Below, one piece after another: positions 35,276 to 46,935 of a stretch of DNA of 64,000 nt. The stretch comes from Leptodactylus fallax (taxonomy: Eukaryota > Chordata > Amphibia > Anura > Leptodactylidae): NCBI GenBank assembly GCA_947044405.1, contig CAMRHE010000028.1, positions 7,111,001 through 7,175,000 on the forward strand. Reading direction: 5' to 3'. Positions within the stretch are counted from its first letter, which is position 1. Each line of letters opens with the position of its first letter. The notes below the pieces were generated by a model. The model did no database searches and was not told the origin of the DNA. It was given only the letters and a program-made list of their open reading frames with translations. The translations under genes and the position numbers were made by a program.

Positions 35276-38200
35276 TGGTGAATGCAGTCTGCAGTACTGA
35301 GATATAGCACGTGATGAATGCACGGTCTGCAGTACTGAGATGTAGCACACACAGGGCGAATGCACAGTCTGCAGTACTGAGATGTAGCACACACATGGTG
35401 AATGCACGGTCTGCAGTACTGAGATGTAGCACACACAGGGCGAATGCACAGTCTGCAGTACTGAGATGTAGCACACACAGGGTGAATGCACGGTCTGCAG
35501 TACTGAGATGTAGCACACGCAGGGTGAATGCACAGTCTGCAGTACTGAGATGTAGCACACACAGGGCGAATGCACGGTCTGCAGTACTGAGATGTAGCAC
35601 ACACAGGGTGAATGCACGGTCTGCAGTACTGAGATGTACCACACATAGGGTAAATGCACGGTCTGCAGTACTGAGATGTAGCACATGGTGAATGCACGGT
35701 CTGCAGTACTGAGATGTAGCACACGCATGGTGAATGCACGGTCTGCAGTACTGAGATGTAGGGTGAATGCACAGTCTGCAGTACTGAGATGTAGCACACG
35801 CAGGGTGAATGCACAGTCTGCAGTACTGAGATGTAGCACACACAGGGCGAATGCACGGTCTGCAGTACTGAGATGTAGCACATGGTGAATGCAAGGTCTG
35901 CAGTACTGAGATGTAGCACATGGTGAATGCACGGTCTGCAGTACTGAGATGTAGCACATGGTGAATGCAAGGTCTGCAGTACTGAGATGTAGCACACACA
36001 GGGTGAATGCACGGTCTGCAGTACTGAGATGTAGCACATGGTGAATGCAAGGTCTGCAGTACTGAGATGTAGCACATGGTGAATGCAAGGTCTGCAGTAC
36101 TGAGATGTAGCACACACATGGTGAATGCACGGTCTGCAGTACTGAGATGTAGCACACGCAGGGTGAATGCACGGTCTGCAGTACTGAGATGTAGCACACG
36201 CATGGTGAATGCACGGTCTGCAGTACTGAGATGTAGCACACGCAGGGTGAATGCACGGTCTGCAGTACTGAGATGTAGCACACGCATGGTGAATGCACGG
36301 TCTGCAGTACTGAGATGTAGCACACACAGGGCGAATGCACGGTCTGCAGTACTGAGATGTAGCACACACAGGGTGAATGCACGGTCTGCAGTACTGAGAT
36401 GTAGCACACGCAGGGTGAATGCACGGTCTGCAGTACTGAGATGTAGCACATGGTGAATGCAAGGTCTGCAGTACTGAGATGTAGCACATGGTGAATGCAC
36501 GGTCTGCAGTACTGAGATGTACCACACATAGGGTAAATGCACAGTCTGCAGTACTGAGATGTAGCACACACAGGGTGAATGCACGGTCTGCAGTACTGAG
36601 ATGTAGCACATGGTGAATGCACAGTCTGCATTACTGAGATGTAGCACATGGTGAATGCACAGTCTGCATTACTGAGATGTAGCACATGGTGAATGCACAG
36701 TCTGCATTACTGAGATGTAGCACATGGTGAATGCACGGTCTGCAGTACTGAGATGTAGCACATGGTGAATGCACAGTCTGCATTACTGAGATGTAGCACA
36801 TGGTGAATGCACAGTCTGCATTACTGAGATGTAGCACACACAGGGTGAATGCACGGTCTGCAGTACTGAGATGTAGCACACACAGGGGGAATGCACGGTC
36901 TGCAGTACTGAGATGTAGCACACACAGGGGGAATGCACGGTCTGCAGTACTGAGATGTAGCACACACAGGGGGAATGCACGGTCTGCAGTACTGAGATGT
37001 AGCACACACAGGGGGAATGCACGGTCTGCAGTACTGAGAAGTAGCACACACAGGGGGAATGCACGGTCTGCAGTACTGAGATGTAGCACACACAGGGGGA
37101 ATGCACGGTCTGCAGTACTGAGATGTAGCACACACAGGGGGAATGCACGGTCTGCAGTACTGAGATGTAGCACACACAGGGGGAATGCACGGTCTGCATT
37201 ACTGAGATGTAGCACACACAGGGGGAATGCACGGTCTGCAGTACTGAGAGGTAGCACATACAGGGGGAATGCACGGTCTGCAGTACTGAGATGTAGCACA
37301 CACAGGGTGAATGCACGGTCTGCAGTACTGAGATGTAGCACACGCAGGGTGAATGCACGGTCTGCAGTACTGAGATGTAGCACATGGTGAATGCAAGGTC
37401 TGCAGTACTGAGATGTAGCACATGGTGAATGCACGGTCTGCAGTACTGAGATGTACCACACATAGGGTAAATGCACAGTCTGCAGTACTGAGATGTAGCA
37501 CACACAGGGTGAATGCACGGTCTGCAGTACTGAGATGTAGCACATGGTGAATGCACAGTCTGCATTACTGAGATGTAGCACATGGTGAATGCACAGTCTG
37601 CATTACTGAGATGTAGCACATGGTGAATGCACAGTCTGCATTACTGAGATGTAGCACATGGTGAATGCATGGTCTGCAGTACTGAGATGTAGCACATGGT
37701 GAATGCACAGTCTGCATTACTGAGATGTAGCACATGGTGAATGCACAGTCTGCATTACTGAGATGTAGCACACACAGGGTGAATGCACGGTCTGCAGTAC
37801 TGAGATGTAGCACACACAGGGGGAATGCACGGTCTGCAGTACTGAGATGTAGCACACACAGGGGGAATGCACGGTCTGCAGTACTGAGATGTAGCACACA
37901 CAGGGGGAATGCACGGTCTGCAGTACTGAGAAGTAGCACACACAGGGGGAATGCACGGTCTGCAGTACTGAGATGTAGCACACACAGGGGGAATGCACGG
38001 TCTGCAGTACTGAGATGTAGCACACACAGGGGGAATGCACGGTCTGCAGTACTGAGATGTAGCACACACAGGGGGAATGCACGGTCTGCAGTACTGAGAT
38101 GTAGCACACACAGGGGGAATGCACGGTCTGCAGTACTGAGATGTAGCACACACAGGGGGAATGCACGGTCTGCATTACTGAGATGTAGCACACAAAGGGG

Positions 38201-38470
38201 GGAATGCACGGTCTGCAGTACTGAGAGGTAGCACATACAGGGGGAATGCACGGTCTGCAGTACTGAGATGTAGCACACACAGGGGGAATGCACGGTCTGC
38301 AGTACTGAGAAGTAGCACACACAGGGGGAATGCACGGTCTGCAGTACTGAGAGGTAGCACATACAGGGGGAATGCACGGTCTGCAGTACTGAGATGTAGC
38401 ACACACAGGGGGAATGCATGGTCTGGAGTACTGAGATGTGGCACAGAAAAGGTGAATGCATGGTCTGTAG
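35276..38470 (+). repeat. 3.2-kb minisatellite of 42- and 38-bp units with higher-order duplication
   Basis: About 78 units around GGTCTGCAGTACTGAGATGT. The long form (42 bases) has AGCACACACAGGGTGAATGC; the short form (38 bases) has AGCACATGGTGAATGC. Blocks of rare variants recur: GTACCACACATAGGGTAAAT at about 35636, 36518 and 37452, and the CATTACTG cluster at 36630-36830 and again at 37560-37760. The last two sets are 934 bases apart, so a block of about 22 units was duplicated as a whole. The GGGGGAATGC variant dominates right of 36880. The three minus-strand frames of 446, 497 and 504 codons are products of the repeat. Confidence 0.95.
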
Positions 38471-39534
38471 GCAATGAGAGGTAACATGAACAGGAGGATG
38501 TGTGGTCTGCAGTAGTATTAGGGACAACAGCAGGAAGACACTTAGGACACCAGGATGGAGGGGATGATAGAAAAGTGAGGAACCGCAAATGTTCATGTGG
38601 CAAACTCTGCAAAGACGAGTCATGTCTAGAAGTGTTCATAGTGGTCTGGGTTGAATGGAGACTATAAGGAAAGCAAATGTCTACAAGCAGAGGAGACAGC
38701 ACCTATGAGTTGTGAGGAGTACTAGGTATGTATCTGTCCTGTGACTGTATCTGATCAGTAATGTTGTCTTTGGTTTACGGAAGGAGAATTCAGGACTTTT
38801 ACAATGGATCCTTTAGAACCCTGCAGCTCCTCTACTCCCTCATGAAATACAACTCAACAAAGCCAAAAATATGAGAACAATTAGATAGTCTTACTTGGAA
38901 TGTATTTACAGTAGTTGATATTCTGTAGTTTGCATGAAATGATGTGTAGCGATATTACGGGAACCACAAGCTATATTTTACTGTTGACAAACTACATTGG
39001 CGCTGGACTCAGAATCACTTGGCTGCCAGGTTTAATGGACTTTCTGAACATCGCTTATGATGGATGGATATCTGTGAATGTTTTATGGCCAAGAACTACA
39101 ATAAAAAGAATTTAGCGGCTGAGTATTTGCCCAAACATTTTTGTTAGTAATAACTTTAAGCAAATCTCTGGTTGGTGGATAGTTTTTCCTTGTTGTATCT
39201 TTCTGTTTACATCAACCTGGGCTGCGATGAGGAATAGGCGGCTGCCAAGGGCACCATGTGGGGGTGCTCTTAACTGCATTGATATACTGTATCTACTATT
39301 TTGTACAAAGTTTCATAAAATTTAGGCGATATTATGGCCCTTAATGCATACTTCATACTGATACCTGGAAACAGGACAGGCCATCAGTATGCGCTCTGTG
39401 AGGACTCGACACCCTAACCCCGAAAAGGTCACCTCTAGGAGCCAGTGGCTGCTGCAGTGGATGGGGAGTACTTATAGGGCTGACTAACACTACAGTGGAG
39501 CGCCTCACTGTGAAAAAGAACCAGATGTGTATCT
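38471..39534. other. intronic sequence
   Basis: No repeat or exon recognised, apart from a degenerate edge of the minisatellite up to about 38515. Confidence 0.35.
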
Positions 39535-39535
39535 A

Positions 39536-39575
<40 letters not shown>

Positions 39576-41250
39576 GTCCTTTAATAGTCCCACAGTGGGG
39601 AAATTCATTGTGTTACAGCAGCAAAGATAAGATAAGATAAGCAGATACAAATACAACATGTACAGGAATGTTCCAAGGTGAGAGGCATTACATTAATAGC
39701 AGACAGACAGATAGGACGTAGCAGAGGGGGGGGGGGGATTTAACAGGCAGAGAGATATTTCAGTTCTCTGTGTGTAATGATCTCCGCTTAGGTCGGTGTT
39801 GGTTGTACAGCCTAACCGCGGTGGGGAGGAAAGACTTCCGATAGCGCTCCTTCTCACACTTAGGGTGGAGCAGTCGGTCACTGACAGTACTGCCCAGCGC
39901 GATCACAGTCTCATGCATGGGATGGGACTTCTTCTTCTGCATGGAGCTCACCACGGACAGTATCCTTCTGTCACCCACCACCTGCACTGGGTCCAGTGGG
40001 CTCCCCAGGACAGAGCTGGCCCTTCTAATCAGCTTGTCAAGTTTATTTCTGTCCCTGGTTGATATACTGCTCCCCCAGCAGGCCACTCCAAAGAAGATGG
40101 CTGATGCCACTACCGAGTTGAAGAAAGTCCTAAGAAGTGCCCCCCGAATTCCAAAGGCTCTCAGCTTCCTAAGCAGGTAGAGCCTGCTGTGGCCCTTCCT
40201 GTACAGGGCCTCCATATGATCTGCCCAGTCCAGCTTATTATTAAGGAGCAGACCCAGGTACTTATAGGTGTTCACAATCTCAATGCCCGTCCCCAGGATG
40301 TCCACTGGTTTAGGAGGGCATCTGCCTTTACGGAAGTCCACCACCATCTCCTTGGTCTTCCCCGCGTTAATCTTCAGGTGGTTCCGGTGGCACCAGTCCA
40401 CAAAATCCCGGTTCAGTTCTCTGTACTCCCTGTCATCATCGTCTGTGATGAGGCCTACTATTGCAGAGTCGTCAGAATACTTCTGTAGGTAGCAGCTGGA
40501 TGAGTTGCACCTAAAATCAGCAGTGTACAGTGTGAAGAGGAAAGGGGCGAGAACCGTACCCTGAGGTGCCCCCCGTATTACAGATCACGGTACCTGACAC
40601 ACAGTCTTGGGCTCTCACGTATTGAGGTCGATTTGTGAGGTAGTCTAGGATCCAGTTGGAGAGGTGGTGGTCCACTCCAGCAAGGCCCAGCTTGTCTCTC
40701 AGTAACCTGGGCTGTATGGTGTTAAAAGCACTGGAGAAATCAAAGAACATTATTCTCACTGTGTTCCCTGGTTTTTCCAGGTGAGACAGAGCCCTGTGCA
40801 GAAGGTGGATGATGGCATCATCTACCCCAATACCCGGTCGATAAGCAAACTGGAGAGGGTCCATAGCGGGGATCACTAGAGGGCGAAGATGTGTGAGAAC
40901 CAATCTCTCTAAGATCTTCATCAAGTGGGATGTCAGTGCTACAGGTCTGTAGTCGTTGAGGTCCATAGGGTGAGGTTTCTTTGGAACTGGTACCACACAA
41001 GAAGATTTCCATAATTCAGGGACTATTTCCTGCCTCAGGCTCATATTATACATATATGTAATTATACCACACAGCTGGTCCCCACAAGTCTTAATTAGCC
41101 TTGCACTGATGTCATCTGGCCCTGCGGCTTTCCTCGCATTGATCTTTTTCATCTCCTTCCTCACCTGGGCCCGTGTGAAGCTCAGACTGTGGTCAGATAA
41201 AGACAGATTTCTGGATTTACTGGTCTGTTGGGAAGTAGCCACATGGGGTG
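39535..41250 (-). mobile_element. 5'-truncated LINE (L2/Rex1-like, Jockey superfamily)
   Basis: The minus strand carries the C-terminal two thirds of a reverse transcriptase, a short 3' UTR with GAATTTCCCCACTGTGGGAC, and a tail of TTA triplets (39575-39535). There is no endonuclease domain and no 5' UTR: the copy starts at about 41250, consistent with incomplete target-primed reverse transcription. The next sequence to the right belongs to a different element, a Tc1-like fragment. Confidence 0.88.
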
Positions 41251-41266
41251 AATGGGGTGAAGTCAT
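39760..41266 (-). pseudogene. LINE reverse transcriptase with one frameshift
   Basis: The first frame (41266-40517) includes the palm start KINARKAAGPDDI, VPVPKKPHPMDLNDYRPVAL, LQFAYRPGIGVDDAI and FFDFSSAFNTIQPRLL. The next part, with the YSDD catalytic box (40479-40468), a WCHRNHLKINAGKTKEM block and the thumb region down to 39760, is in another frame. The shift maps to a run of six C (six G in the coding sense) at about 40568-40574, where one extra base is present. Beyond that shift the protein is almost intact, so the copy is young. The product would copy LINE RNA into DNA; this copy is dead for lack of its 5' half. Confidence 0.9.
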
Positions 41267-41289
41267 TGTGGTGAGGGGAGCTGAAGGAC

Positions 41290-41660
41290 AACACTTCAGC
41301 GAATCCTACAGTGTATGGGGCTCTGAAGCAGATGGATGGTCATTGAATTATGTTCGCAAAGGTGTATTGGAAAAAAGGCTGACATTTTCACACCCATATT
41401 GGAATTTGTACTCCAAACCGATGGGTATGAATTTATCCTTGCAGATCATGTCCTCCCATACATGCTGGTTGTCATCCCTAGGGCAGATGGAATCTTACAG
41501 CAAGACAATGCAACAAGTCACACGGCTAGAAATATCTGACAGTGGTTGGAAGAGCATGACCAAGACTTCCAAGTACTTACCTGGCCCTTCTAATTCCCAA
41601 TACTTGAACCCGTTTCAGCACCTGAGTGTGATGATGAGAGACCGCCAGTGTGATGATGAG
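41290..41660 (+). pseudogene. Tc1/mariner transposase fragment, another family
   Basis: Plus-strand remnant of the catalytic domain: ADHVLPYM (about 41443), ADGILQQDNATSHTARNI with the second catalytic Asp (about 41483-41535), a stop, then QWLEEHDQDFQVLTWPF and a changed SPDLNP region (41540-41620). Other parts and both termini are absent. Confidence 0.75.
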
Positions 41661-42007
41661 ACCCTCAATTTATGTATCTTTCTTGGACATGTATCATTCC
41701 TCATTCGTATCAGTCACATATCTGTAGGAGTGTAAAGCTGTGTTTACATTGGTGGTCAATTCGCTCCAATGGTTTTATGTGCATACCATGGAGAGAGGGT
41801 CTGTCTGCCCGTCAGTGTGATATCCCAGATGTCCAAAGGGGGGAGGGTGGGCTAATGACCTACAACTAACCCAGGCACCCATCTTTCCTTCTAACCAGCA
41901 TAGAGGGCTGGCTGTGGGGGGTGAAGGGCGGGGCTGGACTAGGTTCTTCACAATGGCTAGAGTGAGTTGTTGAGTCTTTTGTGTGGAAGCTGTAAGAGTC
42001 ACAGCTA

Positions 42008-42302
42008 AGACAGAGCTGTTGGCTCAGGTAACATTCTATATTTTATTTTCCCTTTTTTGTTTATGTACGGTATCATCGCTCTTTTGCGTGTATGTTTATG
42101 CTTGATCGTATTAATATTGTATATTTCTGTATATGCTATTAATTCATACCGACCCAGTTGGGTTATTAAACATATAAAATTTATATCGCTCGTTTCGTTC
42201 TATCCTATGACCCGGTCTACTCACGGTGTGTGAGTGGGAGGTTAAGAAAGAAGTTTGATCGCAGGCGTGCCAGGCGGCTGGGCGAGGCGATATTCTTCAC
42301 AG
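42008..42302 (+). repeat. LTR-like repeat, copy 1
   Basis: Shares with 42995-43277 the ordered phrases GTATATTTCTGTATATG, TACCGACCC, TTAAACATATAAAATTTA (AATAAA-like in copy 2), GCTCGTTTCGT, GTGTGTGAGTGGGAGGTTAA and GCGA...TTCTTCACA. The CA end and polyadenylation-like signal suggest the 3' part of a retroelement LTR. No retroviral or gag-pol gene is found between or beside them. Age is high, about 20 percent divergence by eye. Confidence 0.5.
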
Positions 42303-42994
42303 CCAGCTATGTATTTTCCAGATATGTATTTTGCATCAGTGTGTTAACACATGCTCAGATTACTCATACACCATGTGGTATGTCTGCTTTGTATTCAACC
42401 CTTTGTTGTCCCACTTACACAGGCCTTTGTTTACATAACAGTGCTACACTCATTAACACAGCAGGGGGTCCTGCAGAAAGGATGTGCTGGGGGGGGGCTC
42501 TCTGCACACAGCCATCAGACAAGATGGAGCCAGCTACTGATCAAAAGGGATATGGTTTTATGACAATATCTGCCCTGGGGAACCTCTTACAGTTGCCCTG
42601 ATAAATTCCCCAAATGCGCCAGGCCTAGACACACGTTCAGAGCCCACACATGTTACTGTTCAAAGCCCAGAAAAGGTCCAGACACTGATCTCCTTACCCA
42701 AAGGGAATTGGGGTGTCATCCTTGGTGTCTACACGATGGGGATCTCAACACGAACCCTAGCATACATCCTGCCTGACTACAGTCATCGGGCGGGGAAATA
42801 TAACGAAGCATGGTTATAGAGATTTGAGGAAGGAGGGTGGGGCTCCTCCTCCTAGTGACATCACACAGGGAGGAGACTGGGGAAAAATTATACAGTCTCG
42901 CCTGGGGGAAGTAGAGGTCTTCTTGTTCTGGACAGCATGTAGGAGACACATGCTCACCGGCTCTGTAAATTGCTTAAGGAAGAACCCTGAAGCC

Positions 42995-43277
42995 TACCAC
43001 ATGGGCTCAGAGAAACAGATTATCTTTTATTTCCCTTTTTATTTTCTTGTGCTGTATTTTACTTTTATCCATATTTGCTTGGTAATTGATATATATTTCT
43101 GTATATGTTAATGCTTAGTACCGACCCTTTTAGGGGTTAATAAATATATAAAATTTAGAAAGCTCGTTTCGTATTATCCTATAAACCCGGTCCGTTCATG
43201 GTGTGTGAGTGGGAGGTTAAGAAAGAAGGTTGGTCGTAGGTGTGCCAAGCAGCTTAGCAAGGCGAGATCCTTCACAC
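42995..43277 (+). repeat. LTR-like repeat, copy 2
   Basis: Second copy of the above, ending CCTTCACA. It has an AATAAA at about 43138. Upstream of it, 42600-42990 may be the rest of the same LTR. A tandem pair of solo LTRs or a deleted element are both possible. Confidence 0.5.
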
Positions 43278-44572
43278 TGAGGAATCACCTCGAACGTTGT
43301 GTTTGCTCTGTGGATCCTCCCACATGCACCCTCCAGTAAATGTGGAGTGCACTACAGTCAGCATGGCTCCAGATACCTGAGAGAACCCTTCTGAGTCCCT
43401 CCCAGCCCGTCTAGCTGTTGTCCATGCTGCACACACACAATAATGGGACTCATAATAATCCACCAATTAGTTATAGTGAATGACATTGGACAAATTTTAA
43501 TAATATGGGCCCCTATTAACTATGTCCATTTTGGCGGAAATAAACCTTCCATATATTTATAGCATGTCCTCCTCCTTCTAATGATCGGATTTCACTCCTT
43601 CCCATAGAGGTACATTGTAGGCTGCGCTCTATGACTGCTAGTTTTATGAGCATATGGTATAATCACTGCCTGAGGATTAGATCCAGTAATGGGTAAATAT
43701 TCCCATTTCTGCAAAGCAGGAGGTGTGAGCACTGAACTGTGCTAAAGTGGATGAAATTACAAATCTGTGCGGGAAGCCGAGGGCCAAATCCTCGTAGGAC
43801 TACTTGTGACATTGACACATGGACATGTGCTCTATAAGGTATGACTGGTAAGTCTACTGTCCTGACCGGCAATGAAGGACAACATGATGATAAAACCTGG
43901 TAGCCCAGGATTTCCAGGATTACATCAGATTATTTAATCTGCATGTATACAAATTAGAAGCCTCTAAATAGCTAAACACAACCTCATCCATAGCACTTCA
44001 GTCTGTGAGGAGATCTGGACGGAACCACATGCTCATTTTACTTAAAAGGATCATCCCACTATTAAATATCAGTGTAGACTTATAAAGAGTTATGACACTG
44101 ACTTACACAGTAAGGTGCCACCTGGTGTTCCAAGTATATAGCAAGATCCACCATCTGAGTGCTGGTGGACACACATGCTCACTGACTGGTCAGGTCTCTG
44201 TACAGTGATCTTTTTTATTGCAGACCAGACAATGGAAATAGATTTCTGCACTGCTTGTCAGGAAGTAGCAGAGTCTCTGCAGCAGTATAGCTGAGAAGAC
44301 GCCTTCTGCAGGGGTGTAAGAAGGGACTATACTGTCAGCTGCCAGAAGGGGAAGAAGACCGATTCTGCCTAGAGTCCACCACCAAAAAAGCACATCATCC
44401 GCCACTATAGAGGGGATTTCCATGTGTCCCCTTTATGGCAGCGATGTGTCCCCTTTATGGCATCTGCTGGTGTGCTTTATTGGTAGCGGACTCTAGACAG
44501 AATCAGTCTTCTTCCCTTTCTGTTATTGTAGGCTTGATTGATATAAAGTTCTGATGGAAAATATTCAGTATA
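43278..44572. other. intronic sequence with one weak repeat
   Basis: 44110-44200 (CACCTGGTGTTC, GAGTGCTGGTGG, CACATGCTCA) recurs at 56905-57000, a two-copy dispersed repeat of unknown type. Nothing else is recognised. Confidence 0.4.
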
Positions 44573-44988
44573 CAGTAATACCTCGTACACTCGCGTTTCC
44601 GAATTTGCGAATTCACAGATTCGCGATATTTTTTTGGCAACTAACATATATAGATTTTGCTCTTTTTTCTCAGATCTGTGAAATTTAAAAAAAAAAAAAC
44701 ACCTTCGCTATTGGGTAGTAGCGTCCTGTTCGTTACGTACCCGGTAATTAGTTTCATTTTACTGTGAGTGTATAAGAAAAATGAATGAATGTATTAATAT
44801 ACAGTACTGTACAGTATACTTTAGTATACTGTACAGTACTGTAGGGTAAAGTTTATTGATATTTAGGGGTTAAACATTAGAAACTGGCATTGTAAGCGCT
44901 TCTAAGCGCTTGTACCAAACATTCGCGATTCCTCGCGATCCGCGACCGGTTCTGGACCCTAACCTCGCGAATGTACGAGGTATTACTG
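44573..44988. mobile_element. Tigger/pogo-like MITE
   Basis: 416 bases flanked by TA (44571-44572, 44989-44990). The inverted ends CAGTAATACCTCGTACACTC and GCG match for 23 bases with one difference, and their ATACCTCG core resembles the ends of vertebrate Tigger elements. The interior is non-coding. GTACAGTACTGTA-type palindromes lie near 44800-44845. Confidence 0.9.
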
Positions 44989-45129
44989 TAATACTATTAC
45001 ATCACGCTGAGCATATGTATAATTAGCTATATAGGCACTGTAATGGCATCTAGCTATAGCAGCATTAACACAACTGAGACCTGAGACTAGCCACTGGAGA
45101 TACAAAAAAATACTGAAACTCTGGCGGAT

Positions 45130-45780
45130 TAACCCTTTGGATGGCAATTATGGCATCCAGGGGTCCGGGAACAAGATCGTGGACTCTGAAGGGTTGCCAT
45201 GGAGCCTATGTGCGATGTACTGCAATACGAAGCAATAAAAAGTGATCAAAAAGTAATACATACCAAAAATTGGTACCAATAAAAACTACAACTTGCCCCG
45301 CAAATAAAGAGCCCTGACACATCCCCATCAATAAAACAGTAATATCATGTAAAATAAGTTCTAGGTGTCTGAATATGGTGACCCACAGGAAAAGTGTTCT
45401 TTTTCAAAGTGATGTTTTTTATGTAAAAGTGGTAAAACATGATAAAACCAATATAAATATGGTATAGCCGTATTTGTAATGACCCTCGGACAAAGCTGCC
45501 TGATTTTTCAATGCAGAGGGAACGCAGTAGGAACAAAATGCAAAAAATGATGATAGAATTGAGGGTTATTTCACATGAACCCCCCAAAAATGTTAATAAA
45601 AGTTAATCAAAACATTACATGTACCCCAAGATGGTGCCAAATGAAAGTACAACTCGTCACACAAAGAATAAGCCCTCAGAAAAATAAAAAAGTTTTTGAA
45701 TTTGAGAAGGTGGAGAAGGAAAATATGAAAAAAGTTGCTGACCATTAACGTACAAATGACCCTGCGTCCTTAAAGGGTTA
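45130..45780. mobile_element. dispersed repeat, longer copy of the family at 11700
   Basis: Contains the phrases given for 11700-12010 and ends near CCCTGCGTCCTTAAAGGGTT. The ends resemble the GGGTTAA-type borders of frog DNA elements, but no clear inverted pair is found. Confidence 0.55.
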
Positions 45781-46282
45781 AAAGACAGATGCAGACAGAT
45801 CCCCCTCTGTCTGGTGTCCATGTGTATTCACCCCCACGAAAAAAACATGGCAGACACTTTCGTTTATCTTCTGCAGGACTTTTTCTTCTGTTGCAAAAGT
45901 GAACAAACATGACGGAAGAAAGAAAATAGAAGAAAGCAGGCCGCCATGTCTGTTTACATTATAGTTAAATGGGACCAGACGCAGATGGAGGGGGCTCTGT
46001 CTGAGTCTGTTACTCCACTACCTATGACGGATGACAGCAAAGGACAGTGTGAATGTAGCCTTAACAATTGCTGACTGAGATCCCTGTACCCCGGGGATTT
46101 ACAAGTCCAGTGAGTGGTCCTCCTCCTCATTGTGCTCCCCATGTGAGCGGGTATAAAGATATATATAAAGATTGCTCATTTTTGTTTTTCTCACAGTGCT
46201 ATGATGGCTGTAAAAGAGTGATGGAAACCGGATGGTAAATACAAACAGAAGTGAGAACAGAGGCTTAACGTGTCATGTATTA

Positions 46283-46935
<653 letters not shown>

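Noticed and set aside
35154..36685. Open frames of 446, 497 and 504 codons on the minus strand
   Set aside because: All three frames of the same DNA are open because the 42-base unit lacks stops; the sequence is pure minisatellite.
41109..41735. 208-codon plus-strand frame
   Set aside because: Antisense of the LINE on its left half and a broken Tc1 fragment on its right half.
42008..43277. Complete endogenous retrovirus
   Set aside because: No gag, pol or env-like frame lies between or beside the two LTR-like segments.
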